DNA of 27,076 nucleotides from Chara braunii (GCA_003427395.1 BFEA01000447.1:498812-525887); one strand, 5' to 3'. Positions 1-9,240 are shown, counted from the stretch's first letter. Notes: generated by a model from the letters alone, not told the origin. Program-made: numbers and translations.

Positions 1-40
1 GAGAGAGAGAGAGAGAGAGAAAGAAAGAGAGAGAGAGAGT
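1..40. repeat. (GA)n microsatellite at the window start
   Basis: Nearly pure GA dinucleotides with a few AAG interruptions. The window ends in the same motif, which fits an assembly broken at microsatellites. Confidence 0.95.
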
Positions 41-139
41 TGTTGCTTCTCCATCGGACTCAGATTCCGCGCTTCCGATGTAATAGATTGTCTGATGGTG
101 GTCTCCCTCATTTGCTTTGAAAAGCATGTCTTCCATGTC

Positions 140-142
<3 letters not shown>

Positions 143-198
<56 letters not shown>
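143..198. repeat. (GT)n microsatellite
   Basis: About 27 uninterrupted TG units. The open frames read through it are artefacts of the dinucleotide repeat. Confidence 0.95.
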
Positions 199-257
199 AA
201 TAGCCGTTGTACACAACACCAGAAAAAGCGGAAAAAAAAACCGACTATCGGGTAGTC

Positions 258-600
258 CAGACACAAATGTCTGACATTGCCCTGCCTATCTGTCTGTTTG
301 TCTTTGCCTGTGTGCATGTCTCTCTTCCCCGTCTGTCTATCGATCTTTCTGTCTGTCTCTCCGTCTGTCTGTTGCCCTGCCTGTCTGTCTGTCTGTCTTT
401 CTTTGCCTGTGTGCATGTCTGTCTTTCCTATTTGTCTGTCGGCCTTTCTGTCCGTCTCTCCGTCTATCTGTTGCCCTGTCTGTCTGTATGCCTGTCTGAC
501 TCTATCACTCTGCCACGTTCTATGTTTATTTGTCTGTCACACTGTCACCGTGTCGGATTGTCTGTCTGTTTGTCTGTTACAACATACAGCAGGGGTGATC
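258..600. repeat. Degenerate CTGT-rich tract
   Basis: Many copies of CTGT/CTGTCTGT mixed with TTTGCC and CCGTCT words. A longer sub-repeat recurs: a block with TTTGCCTGTGTGCATGTCT near 302-321 returns near 402-421. The Cys/Leu/Ser-rich open frames on the plus strand come from this simple repeat and are not genes. Confidence 0.85.
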
Positions 601-614
601 AATAACACAACAGG

Positions 615-846
615 GGTGACCACCCACACAGACAGTTGGGGTGAGTGACACACAGGCGAGCACACAGGGTGGCAGAGTGACGAAAAAAAAAACTGGGAAG
701 GTGACAGTTTGATAGACAGACACATATACATGTATATTTGTGTGTTTGTCAAACTATCACCCTCCCTGTTTCTCTTTCCGTCACTCTGCCATCTTGTGTG
801 CTCGTCTGTGTGTAACTCACTTCAACTGTCTGTGTGAGTGGTCACC
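615..846. repeat. 232-bp zero-spacer imperfect palindrome
   Basis: The left arm 615-730 and right arm 731-846 are reverse complements with no gap and no spacer, centred between 730 and 731 on the perfect core ATATACATGTATAT. By eye about 17 of 116 positions differ (roughly 85% arm identity), mostly transitions. Both outer ends carry GGTGACCAC/GTGGTCACC. It lies in CTGT-rich DNA, but the arms contain non-repetitive words, so it is more than a by-product of the microsatellite. Confidence 0.85.
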
Positions 847-1093
847 GTGTCGGTTTGTCTGTTTATTGTCTCTCTGCCAGCCTATTTATCTGTCTGTCGG
901 TCTGTCACTCTGTCACCCTGTCACACCAGTCTGTTGGCAAGGCTGTCATGGTTGTCCGTGAGTCAGTCTGTCCGGGTGATATTCTGTTTTGTATGTCCTT
1001 TGGTCACCCACTGTGTTGCGATGTCTGTTTGACTGTTGAATGACCAACCAGGTTTCAGATAGTCTGTTTGACAACCAGACCAACTGACATAAA

Positions 1094-1151
1094 ATGTGTG
1101 TGTGTGTGTGTCTTTGTGTGTGTTTGTGTGTGACACTGTGTGTGTGCGTGC
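1094..1151. repeat. (GT)n-rich microsatellite
   Basis: TGTG dinucleotides with occasional TT and ACAC interruptions. Confidence 0.85.
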
Positions 1152-1201
1152 ATGAGTGTATGATCTTCGGGGCGCCCATAGGCCCAAAACCACCCAATAT
1201 G

Positions 1202-1234
1202 TACCGTATACCACAAAGACAATGGTATACGGTA
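1202..1234. repeat. Perfect 12-bp hairpin
   Basis: TACCGTATACCA at 1202-1213 is exactly complementary to TGGTATACGGTA at 1223-1234, with a 9-nt loop. No poly-T follows, so it is not a terminator-like signal. Function unknown. Confidence 0.8.
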
Positions 1235-1272
1235 TTAATATTGCTCCAATTAGTTGTTGACTTGTTTTATAT

Positions 1273-1336
<64 letters not shown>

Positions 1337-1337
1337 T
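1273..1337. repeat. (GATA)n then (GA)n microsatellite
   Basis: About 13 ATAG units followed by a short GA run. Confidence 0.95.
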
Positions 1338-1397
1338 CAAACAAAGCTGCCCGGTAAATCGTAGGCAGAGAGGGAGAAGAGGACAACAAAAGAGGGG

Positions 1398-1398
<1 letters not shown>

Positions 1399-1490
<92 letters not shown>
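1399..1490. repeat. (TA)n microsatellite
   Basis: About 46 uninterrupted TA units. It directly precedes the broken protease-like gene and may have replaced or interrupted its 5' part. Confidence 0.95.
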
Positions 1491-1491
<1 letters not shown>

Positions 1492-1492
1492 G

Positions 1493-3320
1493 AAAGTTGC
1501 CTCTGCAGCGGTTCCTGCTACAACAATTGTCTCTGCTGCGGTTCCACTTTTTACCACTTCCTCTGCTTCTGTAGCTCGAATTTCTCATGCTATAGTTTTT
1601 ACTGGTATAGCTTCNTCTACCCCAGCCCGACACTCGCGTCCTATGTTCCGACATCCTGCCCAATCCACCCCCCTTTCATCCCTNTCTGTGCTTGGCCGCA
1701 GACGNNTGCGTTCCTCCTCNCCACCCCCATCTCCTNCACGGTCTCGTTTGAGAANCGATTCTCCGGTTTCTATTCTTCCCATTGTTCCGCCTTCATTGCC
1801 AGTGACATCCTCATCTTCTGTTAGAAACATCGCCACTCCTCTTATTGTGTATCATNGTCGACGACATGCACAACATCGCCACTTGGGCAGGGATCAGCGG
1901 TCTGCTTCTTTGTCTACCCCAATTTTCTCTGTGCCTCCTCCATAGGTTATTGCGGTTCCGTTGTCCCAAACGGATACATCCGCTCCTATGCCTCCTGCAG
2001 ACAGTCCAGCTGCTTGCACACAGCCACAACACCATGTTTTATGCCCTTCCATGTTCGTTTGTCCCCCAACTTTACAACATGCGGCCCCGAACGCTGAGGG
2101 CCTGGAACATGATCAGCTCGGACTGCATTCAACCCCGCAAGGCATAGACCACACGGGGGATTTGCAAATGGCTGACCAGGATCATATGGATGAACCACAT
2201 ACTTGTGCCACACCCTGTGTGGCCCCGAACGCTGAGGGACTGGAACATGATCTGCTTGGACTGCATTTAATCCCACATGGCACAGACCCCACGAGGGATT
2301 TGCAAATGGCTGACCAGGATCATATGGATGAACCGCATACTTGTGCACCACCCTGCGCAGACCCCACGGGTGATCTACAAATGACTGACCAACCAAACCA
2401 GCCTGAGATCCCCGCCAATCTTTGTGGTCTGACTGCAACTAATAGCTGCCTTCACATTTTCAATCGACCATTATATACACCATCAGATTTCCTTGCAATT
2501 GCCCTACAGCTTGATGTTGATCTCGCTGATCTCGCTAATCTCGCTGATCCCCCCGAGCTACAGCCAGAGCATCGTAATTACACCAGGGAAGGAGGTTTTT
2601 TCCATTGCTGTCCTAGAAATAACGATGAGGAACCGCCAGCTTGAACTACGCCATGCTCTACCAGGTGAGTTGTTTAATCCTCCATCCCACATCTCTGCCT
2701 GCATTGTGCACGGGCTTGGCCATTACATGGCTATTGTACACGCCTCTGACCATTGGAAGGTGTGGAACGACGGCGTCATGGTCCATGCCATGATTGATAT
2801 TACTGATTTCTTATTTTATGATGTTGTTCTTTTGCCACATCAAACTGTCCGCAANCTCCTTTATGTCGAAGATCATTCCTCTGCCACCACAGTGGAGCAG
2901 TACAATGTACACACACTATGTGACCTTTTCCTTTGTACAGCCACAGACACTGTTGCACTTGGGTGTACTCGCCATCATCTTTGTCACAATCACTACCATG
3001 AAATGGTTTCTGCATCCATGTGTGTAGAGGATTGTCCCTCCGTTTCTGACTGCAGGCACCCTCCTCATCCGGACGCTATACGTCCATTTTGTGGCCACGG
3101 ACGCTATGCTGAATGCATGCTCTTTTGTGGGGGGTGTTCTTCCTTTATTCTGGCCTGCAATAGACATGCTATTCGTGAGGAATGTATGATTGGCATGCTT
3201 AATGCCAGCCGTCGTGGCAGTTGTTGTTTTGAGAATGCTCAGTTAGGTCTTCCATGCGCTCATCCACCCCATCCTTACAATGTGTGTCCTTTCTGTCGTC
3301 AAGGACAACCTCATTCTTGA
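1493..3320 (+). pseudogene. Broken gene with a Josephin-like cysteine-protease domain and a Cys/His-rich tail
   Basis: One reading frame (codons starting at 1493, 1496 and so on) stays open from the TA repeat through an Ala/Ser/Thr/Pro-rich stretch to an in-frame TAG at 1943-1945. It then reopens to 2644 and includes a 46-residue tandem repeat. The protein continues in the next frame to a TGA ending at 3320. The frame change falls in the T6 run 2596-2601, where one T fewer would restore GGFSIAVLE. Motifs resemble the Josephin/papain-like fold: LCGLTATN with candidate catalytic Cys at 2423-2425, then the TPSDFLAIALQLD helix, GGF-SIAVL, GHY with candidate His at 2721-2723, and HWKVWND with candidate Asn at 2766-2768. 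The C-terminal part has repeated HPPHP..CPFC-like Cys/His clusters that could bind zinc. The 5' end is not visible. This assignment rests on motif order alone; an OTU or USP (C19) relative is an alternative. It could belong to a large transposon. Confidence 0.6.
2083..2391 (+). repeat. 138-bp in-frame tandem repeat
   Basis: The unit starting GGCCCCGAAC at 2083 recurs at 2221, a 138-bp period equal to 46 codons. A partial third unit follows near 2358-2391. The translation repeats NAEGLEHD, LQMADQDHMDEPHTC and DPT blocks. It sits just N-terminal to the protease-like domain and likely forms a spacer. Confidence 0.85.
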
Positions 3321-3694
3321 TTTCTTGCCCTTTCCTTTGCCCTCTTCCTCATTCTACACTCCGTATTTTCCCTCTTCCATTCTTTGTTTGTCCTCTCTCT
3401 GTCTCTTTTCCCTGTGTTTAACACCTTCCCCTTCACTCTGCTCTCTCACAGCGTGCAAGTGGGTTGTTATGGCATACGGGGATGGGGGCAGCTCGCGCTC
3501 AACTTCATCAACGTGGCGAGCCTTGCACGTGAGAGGCACATTGGAGGTGGAGTTCAAAGAAGAATGAGAAATTTAATGGTTTCAATCTACCCTTGCTTTT
3601 TCTTTTTCTTTTTGTTTTTATTTTTGCAATGTGCCCGTTTTTTGTTTTTATTCTTTGTTTCACAAAGTGCGCTTTTTTAGTTTGTAGTTATGTG

Positions 3695-3698
<4 letters not shown>

Positions 3699-3734
<36 letters not shown>
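3699..3734. repeat. (TA)n microsatellite
   Basis: About 17 TA units. Downstream, CGTACAC and GTGTACG form a 7-bp inverted repeat. Confidence 0.9.
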
Positions 3735-3737
<3 letters not shown>

Positions 3738-3880
3738 TGTACACGTACACGCGTTTTCAGGCACGTATGTGTACGCGTAAACGGTGCTACCCAGCTTCAG
3801 GTTGACGCAAAAGGCCACTACTCGCAAGCTATCCTCTTACCCACTCCGTTTGTGCAGCCCTTCTCCGAGGCTGCGGAAAA

Positions 3881-3910
3881 CTCCTACTAGCGGGTAACCG
3901 CGACTAGGAG
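3881..3910. repeat. Two-tier short hairpin
   Basis: CTCCTA (3881-3886) pairs with TAGGAG (3905-3910). Inside it GCGG (3890-3893) pairs with CCGC (3898-3901) around GTAA. A second hairpin of CAGCC and GGCTG arms lies just upstream. One of many short perfect hairpins in this window. Confidence 0.7.
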
Positions 3911-4015
3911 CCTTGTTGTGCTGGATACTACACCGCTTCAGGCGTACTCTTCAAACAAAAATTAAAATAGCCACCTATAAATCCGCAGCACTGCCAGTCA
4001 AACCTGACGCTGGTC

Positions 4016-4345
4016 ATGACGAATGCCACCTCCGTGCAATTACATGCCACGATCAAACGTACAGATCAAAAGGAAAGATCATTTAATCCTAGTTTAATCA
4101 AAGCCCGAAGTTGGCTGGCAACCGTGCTGCCTTTACAATCATCAAAAGAAAAAATCGCACGTACTTTCAAACTGCGCGCCCACATACTAACCTTTCAGTC
4201 AAACATGTAATCAGCGTAAGAGAAATCTGAGAAAATACAGCCGCGACTCGCACGGTGCACGCAAATTTTAAATCAAACTTATTTTCTATTACTTGCAAAA
4301 ACCAGGGCGGATACCCTTGTAAGGGTATTCACACCGACACCGCAG
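4016..4345 (-). repeat. Dispersed repeat, inverted relative to 11175-11480
   Basis: The reverse complement of this stretch resembles 11175-11480. The block 4292-4342 matches 11175-11225 in 50 of 51 positions by eye, including the near-palindrome ATACCCTTGTAAGGGTAT. Outside it, similarity continues at a much lower level, for example TTGACTGAA.GGTTA, GTGGGCGCGCA and GATTAAAC.AGGATT. The two copies could be dispersed repeats or arms of a large inverted-repeat element. Confidence 0.75.
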
Positions 4346-4456
4346 GTTCCTTCCCTTTATTAGACCCGCGTTGAGATCCGCGTTCATCTTTAGTCCAATC
4401 TTAAAGACTTCATTTGCACCGATACTTGCATATCCACACATTTCCCCATCTCTGCT

Positions 4457-4930
4457 CTAAATTGCTCCTTCTTCTGAGCTTTTTTTCCTTCTTGCTTTCT
4501 CATTGCTCCCGCTCGCACTCCTATTCCCTTTCTCGTTTCTTAACCTTTTATTTCTCCACACACCGAGGCCAAACTTCGGCCTAATTTCTTCTATCAACCT
4601 TCGGATCTTGAGGCAATGACCTCGACTGATAACCCCGCTCGTATCACTGAGACAAATTCGATTGTCCCCCCTTGAATTAAATGCTGAAGAAGGTTGAGAG
4701 TACGACACTGGCTGACATAGTGCCCAACCTCTCCACGTCTGAAACAAGTTGGAGGACCCCCCTTTCTGAGCCCAACCACCTCCTCTATTACCACCCTCCC
4801 GACTTCCTTTGCGTCAATCTTGCTGACTCCTATATGCCATAGCCTTGGACAAAGAGAAACACACATGCAGTTAAAGCTGCACAGCAACAAATCTCGTATT
4901 GTAGCCGTCAAAAGCCGGAACGTAACCAAT
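4457..4930 (-). pseudogene. Retrotransposon Gag-like zinc-knuckle remnant
   Basis: On the minus strand one frame reads an Arg/Gly-rich GREGGNRGGGWAQKGG segment. The next frame reads PPTCFRRGEVGHYVSQC, a CCHC zinc-knuckle pattern (C-x2-C-x4-H-x4-C) with the second Cys replaced by Arg. The two frames meet at a run of six C on the plus strand (4757-4762); one base fewer would join them. A Lys/Arg/Glu-rich tail follows in another frame down to about 4457. CCHC knuckles bind nucleic acid in Gag proteins of LTR retrotransposons and some other proteins. No protease, reverse transcriptase or LTR was seen nearby. Confidence 0.5.
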
Positions 4931-5179
4931 ACTGTTGCATCCTAACCAGCATGCTCACGTATCTCAGCAAAGCGGCTCCAAGATAGTTCACATGTGTCAT
5001 AGCAAGTTCAGATTGGATCATTAAACCACTGGTACATCTGGAGAATTCGAATGAGCCTCTTTGAAAAGTTAGGGAACTCAGGACAAAGCCCGCCTTGGGC
5101 CAGGCATTTTTTTCTTTTCTTTTCAGGGCTGGGCCTAGTGCCACCTCATGGCATGGGATAATTGTTTTCTCTACTGGGC

Positions 5180-5270
5180 CCCGCGAATGCCTCCACAATT
5201 TTAGGAGAGGGTCAATCGGATTCTCAACTTGCCTGAAGCCATGCACTAATGGTTTAAGGAGATAGTACCC
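5180..5270. repeat. Module M copy 1
   Basis: The block beginning GCCTCCACAATT and ending TTTAAGGAGATAGT recurs at 6148-6235 in direct orientation with about ten differences. The next 190 bases are not shared. Confidence 0.8.
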
Positions 5271-5459
5271 ATTGGCCCTGTGGGAGGTGGGTGTTCTCCT
5301 TATTTCCCATCTCCTTTCTCTCTCATGCTGGAGTTTGTCTGCTGGCTGTTTGCAGCAGGCAGATTCGGAGAATGATGAATGGCAGAATTTTCGTGACGTT
5401 TGTGGCCCATAACTTGTATATCTACAGACAAGGAGGAGCTCCTGTGAACATCAAGGCTT

Positions 5460-5660
5460 GTTATTGAGTAACATTGTTGTGTACATTGTTCTGCATCCGA
5501 AAGCTGCTGGGATAAAGGAGCTGTGATTGCAGTCAAGGCAATGCCATCATTGGTGCAAGGGCTTTGTGTTTGACTGAGGCTGTGTACATTGTTCTACATC
5601 TGGTGGCTGCTGGTTAATCAGCAGTGATTGTAGTCGAGGCAATGCCATCATTGGTGCAAA
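5460..5660. repeat. 101-bp imperfect tandem duplication
   Basis: GGCAATGCCATCATTGGTGC at 5537 recurs at 5638, a 101-bp period. The preceding TGTGTACATTGTTCT segments match as well. No coding signal. Confidence 0.8.
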
Positions 5661-5689
5661 GGAGGGTGGGTTGGGCTGGGAATCCTTAG

Positions 5690-5940
5690 AAAAAAAAAAA
5701 AAAAAAAATTGTGAACGAAACCCCCCCAAAAAAAAAAAAAAAAAAAAAAAAAGCAAAAGAAAAAAGGGTGCAAAATGGTTGGTTGGCCCTTGAAGACAAA
5801 AAAAAAAACAAGGCAAAAAAAAAGGGCCGCTGTGTCCGCTAATATTCAGAGATCGCCCATCCCTCCCGGGGGCCCCCCCCCCCCCCCCACAAAAAAAAAA
5901 AAAAAAAAAAAAAGGTGAAACACCCCCCCCCCCCCCCCCC
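5690..5940. repeat. Poly-A and poly-C runs
   Basis: Alternating homopolymers: several A runs of roughly 8-25 bases and C runs of about 17-22 bases around 5873-5889 and 5921-5940. Such runs are prone to assembly error. The minus-strand Phe/Gly-rich reading frames across it are artefacts. Confidence 0.85.
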
Positions 5941-6132
5941 CATATAAGAGAGAGTTTGACAAACGCAACACACATTTAAGTGCGAAAACAATCCGCAGGT
6001 ATAACATCCCCGACGCCACGTTTCGACGGTTGCCTATTTCGTCGCTCCAAACAACCCCACTTTCGTTCTTCCATTTACCCGATGTACTGTTGTCAGACCT
6101 GCCAAAGAGGATTGACTCGACTACTTCATGGT
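5941..6132. repeat. About 195-bp repeat, copy 1
   Basis: From CATATAAGAGAGAG to the ATTGACTCGACTACTTCATG block, this stretch is repeated at 6236-6432 with about 90% identity. A minus-strand frame stays open through both copies and module M between them (overall 5846-6676). It contains homopolymer-encoded residues and matches no family I recognise, so I treat it as a by-product of the duplication. Confidence 0.85.
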
Positions 6133-6147
6133 ATTTAACATAATCGC

Positions 6148-6235
6148 CCCCGCGGATGCCTCCACAATTGTAGGAGAGGCTCAATCGGATTCCCAACTTG
6201 CCTGGAGCCATGCACTGATGGTTTAAGGAGATAGT
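6148..6235. repeat. Module M copy 2
   Basis: Direct repeat of 5180-5270, placed between the two copies of the 195-bp repeat. Confidence 0.8.
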
Positions 6236-6432
6236 CAAACCATATATGAGATAGTTCGACAAACGCAACACACATGTAAGTGCAAAAACAATCCGCAGGT
6301 ATAGCATCCCCGACGCCGCGTTTCGAATGTTTCCTATTTCATCACTCCAAACAACCCCGCTTTCGTCCTTCCATCTATGGTTGTCAGTCCTGCCAAAGAG
6401 GATTGACTCGACTACTTCATGGTATTTAACAT
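6236..6432. repeat. About 195-bp repeat, copy 2
   Basis: Second copy of 5941-6132. It lacks about 10 bases near TCCATCTATGG where copy 1 has extra sequence. Confidence 0.85.
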
Positions 6433-6523
6433 AATTGGTTGTACCCGGGTCGAACAATGCCTGATAGGACCTCCTACCGAGTGACCATCCGTCTAGTACC
6501 GGCAAAAACTCATGAAACGAGTA

Positions 6524-6561
6524 CAAGTCCCACTGAGGGCCCGGATGCCCACTGGGACTTG
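6524..6561. repeat. Short inverted repeat with AGTCCCA tips
   Basis: CAAGTCCCA at 6524-6532 pairs with TGGGACTTG at 6553-6561. The tips resemble the GGTCCCACT/AGTGGGACC termini of the elements at 7508, 8429 and 17051. Confidence 0.6.
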
Positions 6562-6840
6562 GTCCACCCAAAGGTACACGAAAATGGACTGGGCTCGAAC
6601 CTCTATCAATGCTACTACCAAGTGCAAACAAAACAAAATTATTTAAAGCTACAGGGTTCGAATCTCTGGAAAGCACACGTCAGGTGTATATCATCCTGAA
6701 AAACCCAATTGAAAGATCCACTGCTCGAAACCTGAGAAAGATATACCTCTAAAGGAGCCCTCTCATGCCAAAGACAAATAGCTAGCAAGGAGCCCAAGAC
6801 AAAAAATGTACCTCCTCTAATGGTTCCCTCTGCGGAATTT

Positions 6841-7248
6841 TTTTTTTCTTTTTCTTAAAACTATATTCTTCTCTCAATTTCACCTCACACTACCTACCTA
6901 CCACTACTCCTACTTGTAGGCATACGCCGTAGCAGCCAGAACCGTGTTCACGAGAGAACATGCGGGGGCTGCTCCCGACCTGCAGGTGGGCGATACCGGC
7001 CAGTGGACAGCCGGTAGCATCAGGGGATAAAGCCCAAGGGACCAATCTCCTGTGCCTCCCCTCAGGTCCCCTCCCCTACGAACATCAGCAGACTCTGCTA
7101 TGCCGATCGGGGGATCCAGTGGTCTATCTCTTGGGTAGCGGGTGCCAAGTATGGCCAGGAAGGTACATGAGGCCAATGGGGATTGAACCCACGACCTCCT
7201 GAATGCCACTTGCGAACCTTACCACCTGAGCTAGGCTGCTGGATCCTT
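6841..7248 (-). mobile_element. Complete tRNA-derived SINE with target-site duplication
   Basis: Read on the minus strand, the head has an A box TAGCTCAGGTGG (7222-7233) and a B box GGTTCAATCC (7180-7189), spaced as in a tRNA. About 280 bp of body follow, ending in an A-rich tail seen as T-rich DNA at 6841-6856. The direct repeat CCTCTGCGGAATTT flanks it at 6827-6840 and 7249-7262, a 14-bp target-site duplication. A head, tail and flanking duplication together are the hallmark of LINE-mobilised insertion. The head does not form a full cloverleaf by eye, so it is not a tRNA gene. Confidence 0.88.
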
Positions 7249-7507
7249 CCTCTGCGGAATTTGACAACATAGGAAAGAAGGAACCTACAAAAGGAATTTA
7301 CCTCTAAATCCCTGGTTGGCAAGGACAATGTAGAAAACTGGGGAAGCGAGCAAGGGTATTTCCACAAATTTTGCCCCATGTCCGTCCATTTCAAGGACAA
7401 CACAAGACTCGAAAAAACCTGTACAGGCAATTTACCTCTATAATATCTCTGTGTTGAGGACGAACCTAGGAAACCTAAATGGGACAGAAACACAAACGAC
7501 AGGGGGG

Positions 7508-7617
7508 AGGTCCCACTAGCAAAGAGGATTGGATTGAACACCTGAATTTGGACTTGTTTGTGGAAAAGTGCAGAATGTCGAGATTGCACTGTTCTTCCGC
7601 ATCTGCTAGTGGGACCT
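7508..7617. mobile_element. 110-bp element with 13-bp perfect terminal inverted repeats
   Basis: AGGTCCCACTAGC (7508-7520) and GCTAGTGGGACCT (7605-7617) are exact reverse complements. The interior, including GAGGATTGGAT, CCTGAATTTGGAC and GAGATTGCACTG, is homologous to the minus strand of 17051-17204. Small size and terminal repeats suggest a MITE-like element. No target duplication was resolved. Confidence 0.65.
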
Positions 7618-7674
7618 CGCCCCAGGTTGCAAGACCGTGAAATCAGTGGAAGTAATTATTGATTACCAGTATTA

Positions 7675-8160
7675 TTATTTTAGATATTTTTCAATTTCTT
7701 TCTACATTCTTCTCTCAACTTCAGTTTCTTTACCTTCCATTACCTACTCCTAAGACTATCTAGAGGGGACCCCCGCAAGCATAGTTTTCCTCTCTCTGTG
7801 AAGGGGAGATTTCATGTTGCCCCTTGCCCCTAATGGTTAGGGTATAGGGTTGGGGCCGCCAGTGGGGGTCTGGCTAACACAAAGACCGAGACCTGCCAGT
7901 AGCTGTGCCTCCCTTTCTCATCGTCCCCCACCCTTCATCGAGTAGCAGCAGAGGCTATGGCCAACACTCTCCCACACACCACACACAACCCACTCGCGCT
8001 CACACCCGTGTTGGTCATAGACCCCGCTAATACCGATCAGGGTTATCCAGAGGACTATCACAGTCCGTTGGCACTAAGTGGCCGCAGGCAGCCATGGGGC
8101 TTGAACCCACAACCTCCTGAATGCCACTTGCATGCCTAACCAAGACCTTACGAACTCAGT
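7675..8160 (-). mobile_element. Second copy of the same SINE family
   Basis: Minus-strand B box GGTTCAAGCCC (8098-8108) lies within a head that matches the first SINE in GCAAGTGGCATTCAGGAGGT. The 3' part (7680-7750) matches the first copy's end, including TAGGAGTAG and TTGAGAGAAGAAT. The A box is degenerate. The poly-A tail and target duplication are not clear, so this copy is older or its ends have decayed. Confidence 0.75.
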
Positions 8161-8428
8161 AATTTAAATAAATATGAGGTTGCTGTTTTTTCCTTTTCCT
8201 ATTTTTTGCCCTCTCTTTCCGAGTGTCTGTGGCTGCAGGTTCTGCTGGTGCTGCTGCTGCAGCGGGTTCGTTTTGTTTTTTTCCCCAAATGCCCTCGAAA
8301 TGTTTCCTGGGGGTCCCTGTCACAAGTGCAAGAGTGTCCACGGCCCCTTTCCAAAAGCCATAAAATCGGTTGTCCAGGATCCCGGCCAACTGGGGGCCCC
8401 GAAATCCGCGGCAAGTGTTCGGGTCCCG

Positions 8429-8525
8429 GGGCTAGGTCCCACTTACACAAATTAAGCGATATTGACCGTAGATAGCAACGATCAACGGCCAGAATCTCTT
8501 AATCCATGCAAGTGGGACCTAGCCC
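8429..8525. mobile_element. 97-bp element with 16-bp perfect terminal inverted repeats
   Basis: GGGCTAGGTCCCACTT (8429-8444) and AAGTGGGACCTAGCCC (8510-8525) are exact reverse complements. The core GGTCCCACT tip is shared with 7508-7617. The interior differs, so the relation may be limited to the termini. Confidence 0.6.
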
Positions 8526-8728
8526 ACGGGCACTTGGTAGCTTAGCTATTAACCGGGGGACTGCTAAAGGAACTAAAAAAGAAAATGAAGGGAAAAAAAA
8601 AAAAAAAACAGTTTGCCTGAAGCTAAGTCAGGCTCCTATCAAATAAATCCGATTTTCCAATATTTGCAATGGCAACTCTCCAGCTTCAATTCCCAGCTAT
8701 TATAATTCAGTTTTTTTTTTTTTCTTCT

Positions 8729-9240
8729 GGGGGGCGGGGGAAATTGCATCTGTACCCGGCGGAAATACTGACTATACCCAGTCCCAGTGCCAACTTGTGT
8801 ATATACCCCGAAAACGGCTGGTGGAAATTGTTTGCATGCCCAGGACCCAGGTGGACCCAGGTTGGTACCTCAAAATTGCAGTTATAACCAACTGCCGGAA
8901 TGCACAAATTATGGACAGGCAAAATTATGGGCATACCCAGGACCTGAGGAGGCATGGCCAAATTGTTCATATACCCCGGATGGCTGAAATTATGCTCATG
9001 CCCAGTAGCCGTTGGGCCACAACGGTCTACTTGAAGGGCATGAACATAATTCTGTGCTCTGAATCCAGGGCCTGTGGGATTGGGTACATCTACAATTTCA
9101 AACAGGGGAAAAGGTAGGTAATATGCAAAGTTGAACAGCCTCTGGGTATAGATGCAAGTTGGTGCTGGGACAGGGTATAGCCGGTATTCCCATCTTTAAG
9201 TGGGGTACAGATGCAATTTTACCTTTCTCCCCCCCCGCCC
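8729..9240. mobile_element. Foldback element with about 80-bp inverted arms
   Basis: The left arm 8729-8808 (GGGGCGGGGGAAATTGCATC, TGTACCC, GACTATACCCAGTCCCAG, CCAACTTG) is the reverse complement of 9144-9240 with several mismatches and small gaps. The interior contains related words (CATACCCAGGACC, ATACCCCGGATGG) in a degenerate, partly symmetrical arrangement. No transposase. Target duplication not resolved because the flanks are T-rich. Confidence 0.7.

Larger units (their letters stand above)
3321..3990. other. T-rich intergenic stretch, no clear gene
   Basis: Pyrimidine-rich 3321-3450 ends in CTCTCACAG at about 3443-3451, which resembles a 3' splice site. The open frame after it (about 3452-3567) reads a short GDGGSSRS segment and then stops. 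I cannot connect it to the upstream gene with confidence. 3590-3670 is T-rich with no coding signal. Confidence 0.4.

Noticed and set aside
138-1663. Open frames through the GT, CTGT, GATA and TA repeats on both strands
   Set aside because: Their residues simply repeat the microsatellite codons (Cys/Leu/Ser, His/Thr, Tyr/Ile).
5846-6676. 276-codon minus-strand ORF
   Set aside because: It crosses poly-C and poly-A runs and two direct repeats. No known motif, and the length is explained by the duplication.
6590-6680. GGTTCGAATC and GGTTCGAGCC, perfect B-box words
   Set aside because: No A box at tRNA spacing on either strand, so not a tRNA gene or SINE head that I can support.
8156-8389. 77-codon minus ORF with Ala-rich and Lys/Arg-rich parts
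   Set aside because: Short and without a homologue I recognise. The Ala run comes from a GCTGCT repeat, so there is too little to call a gene.
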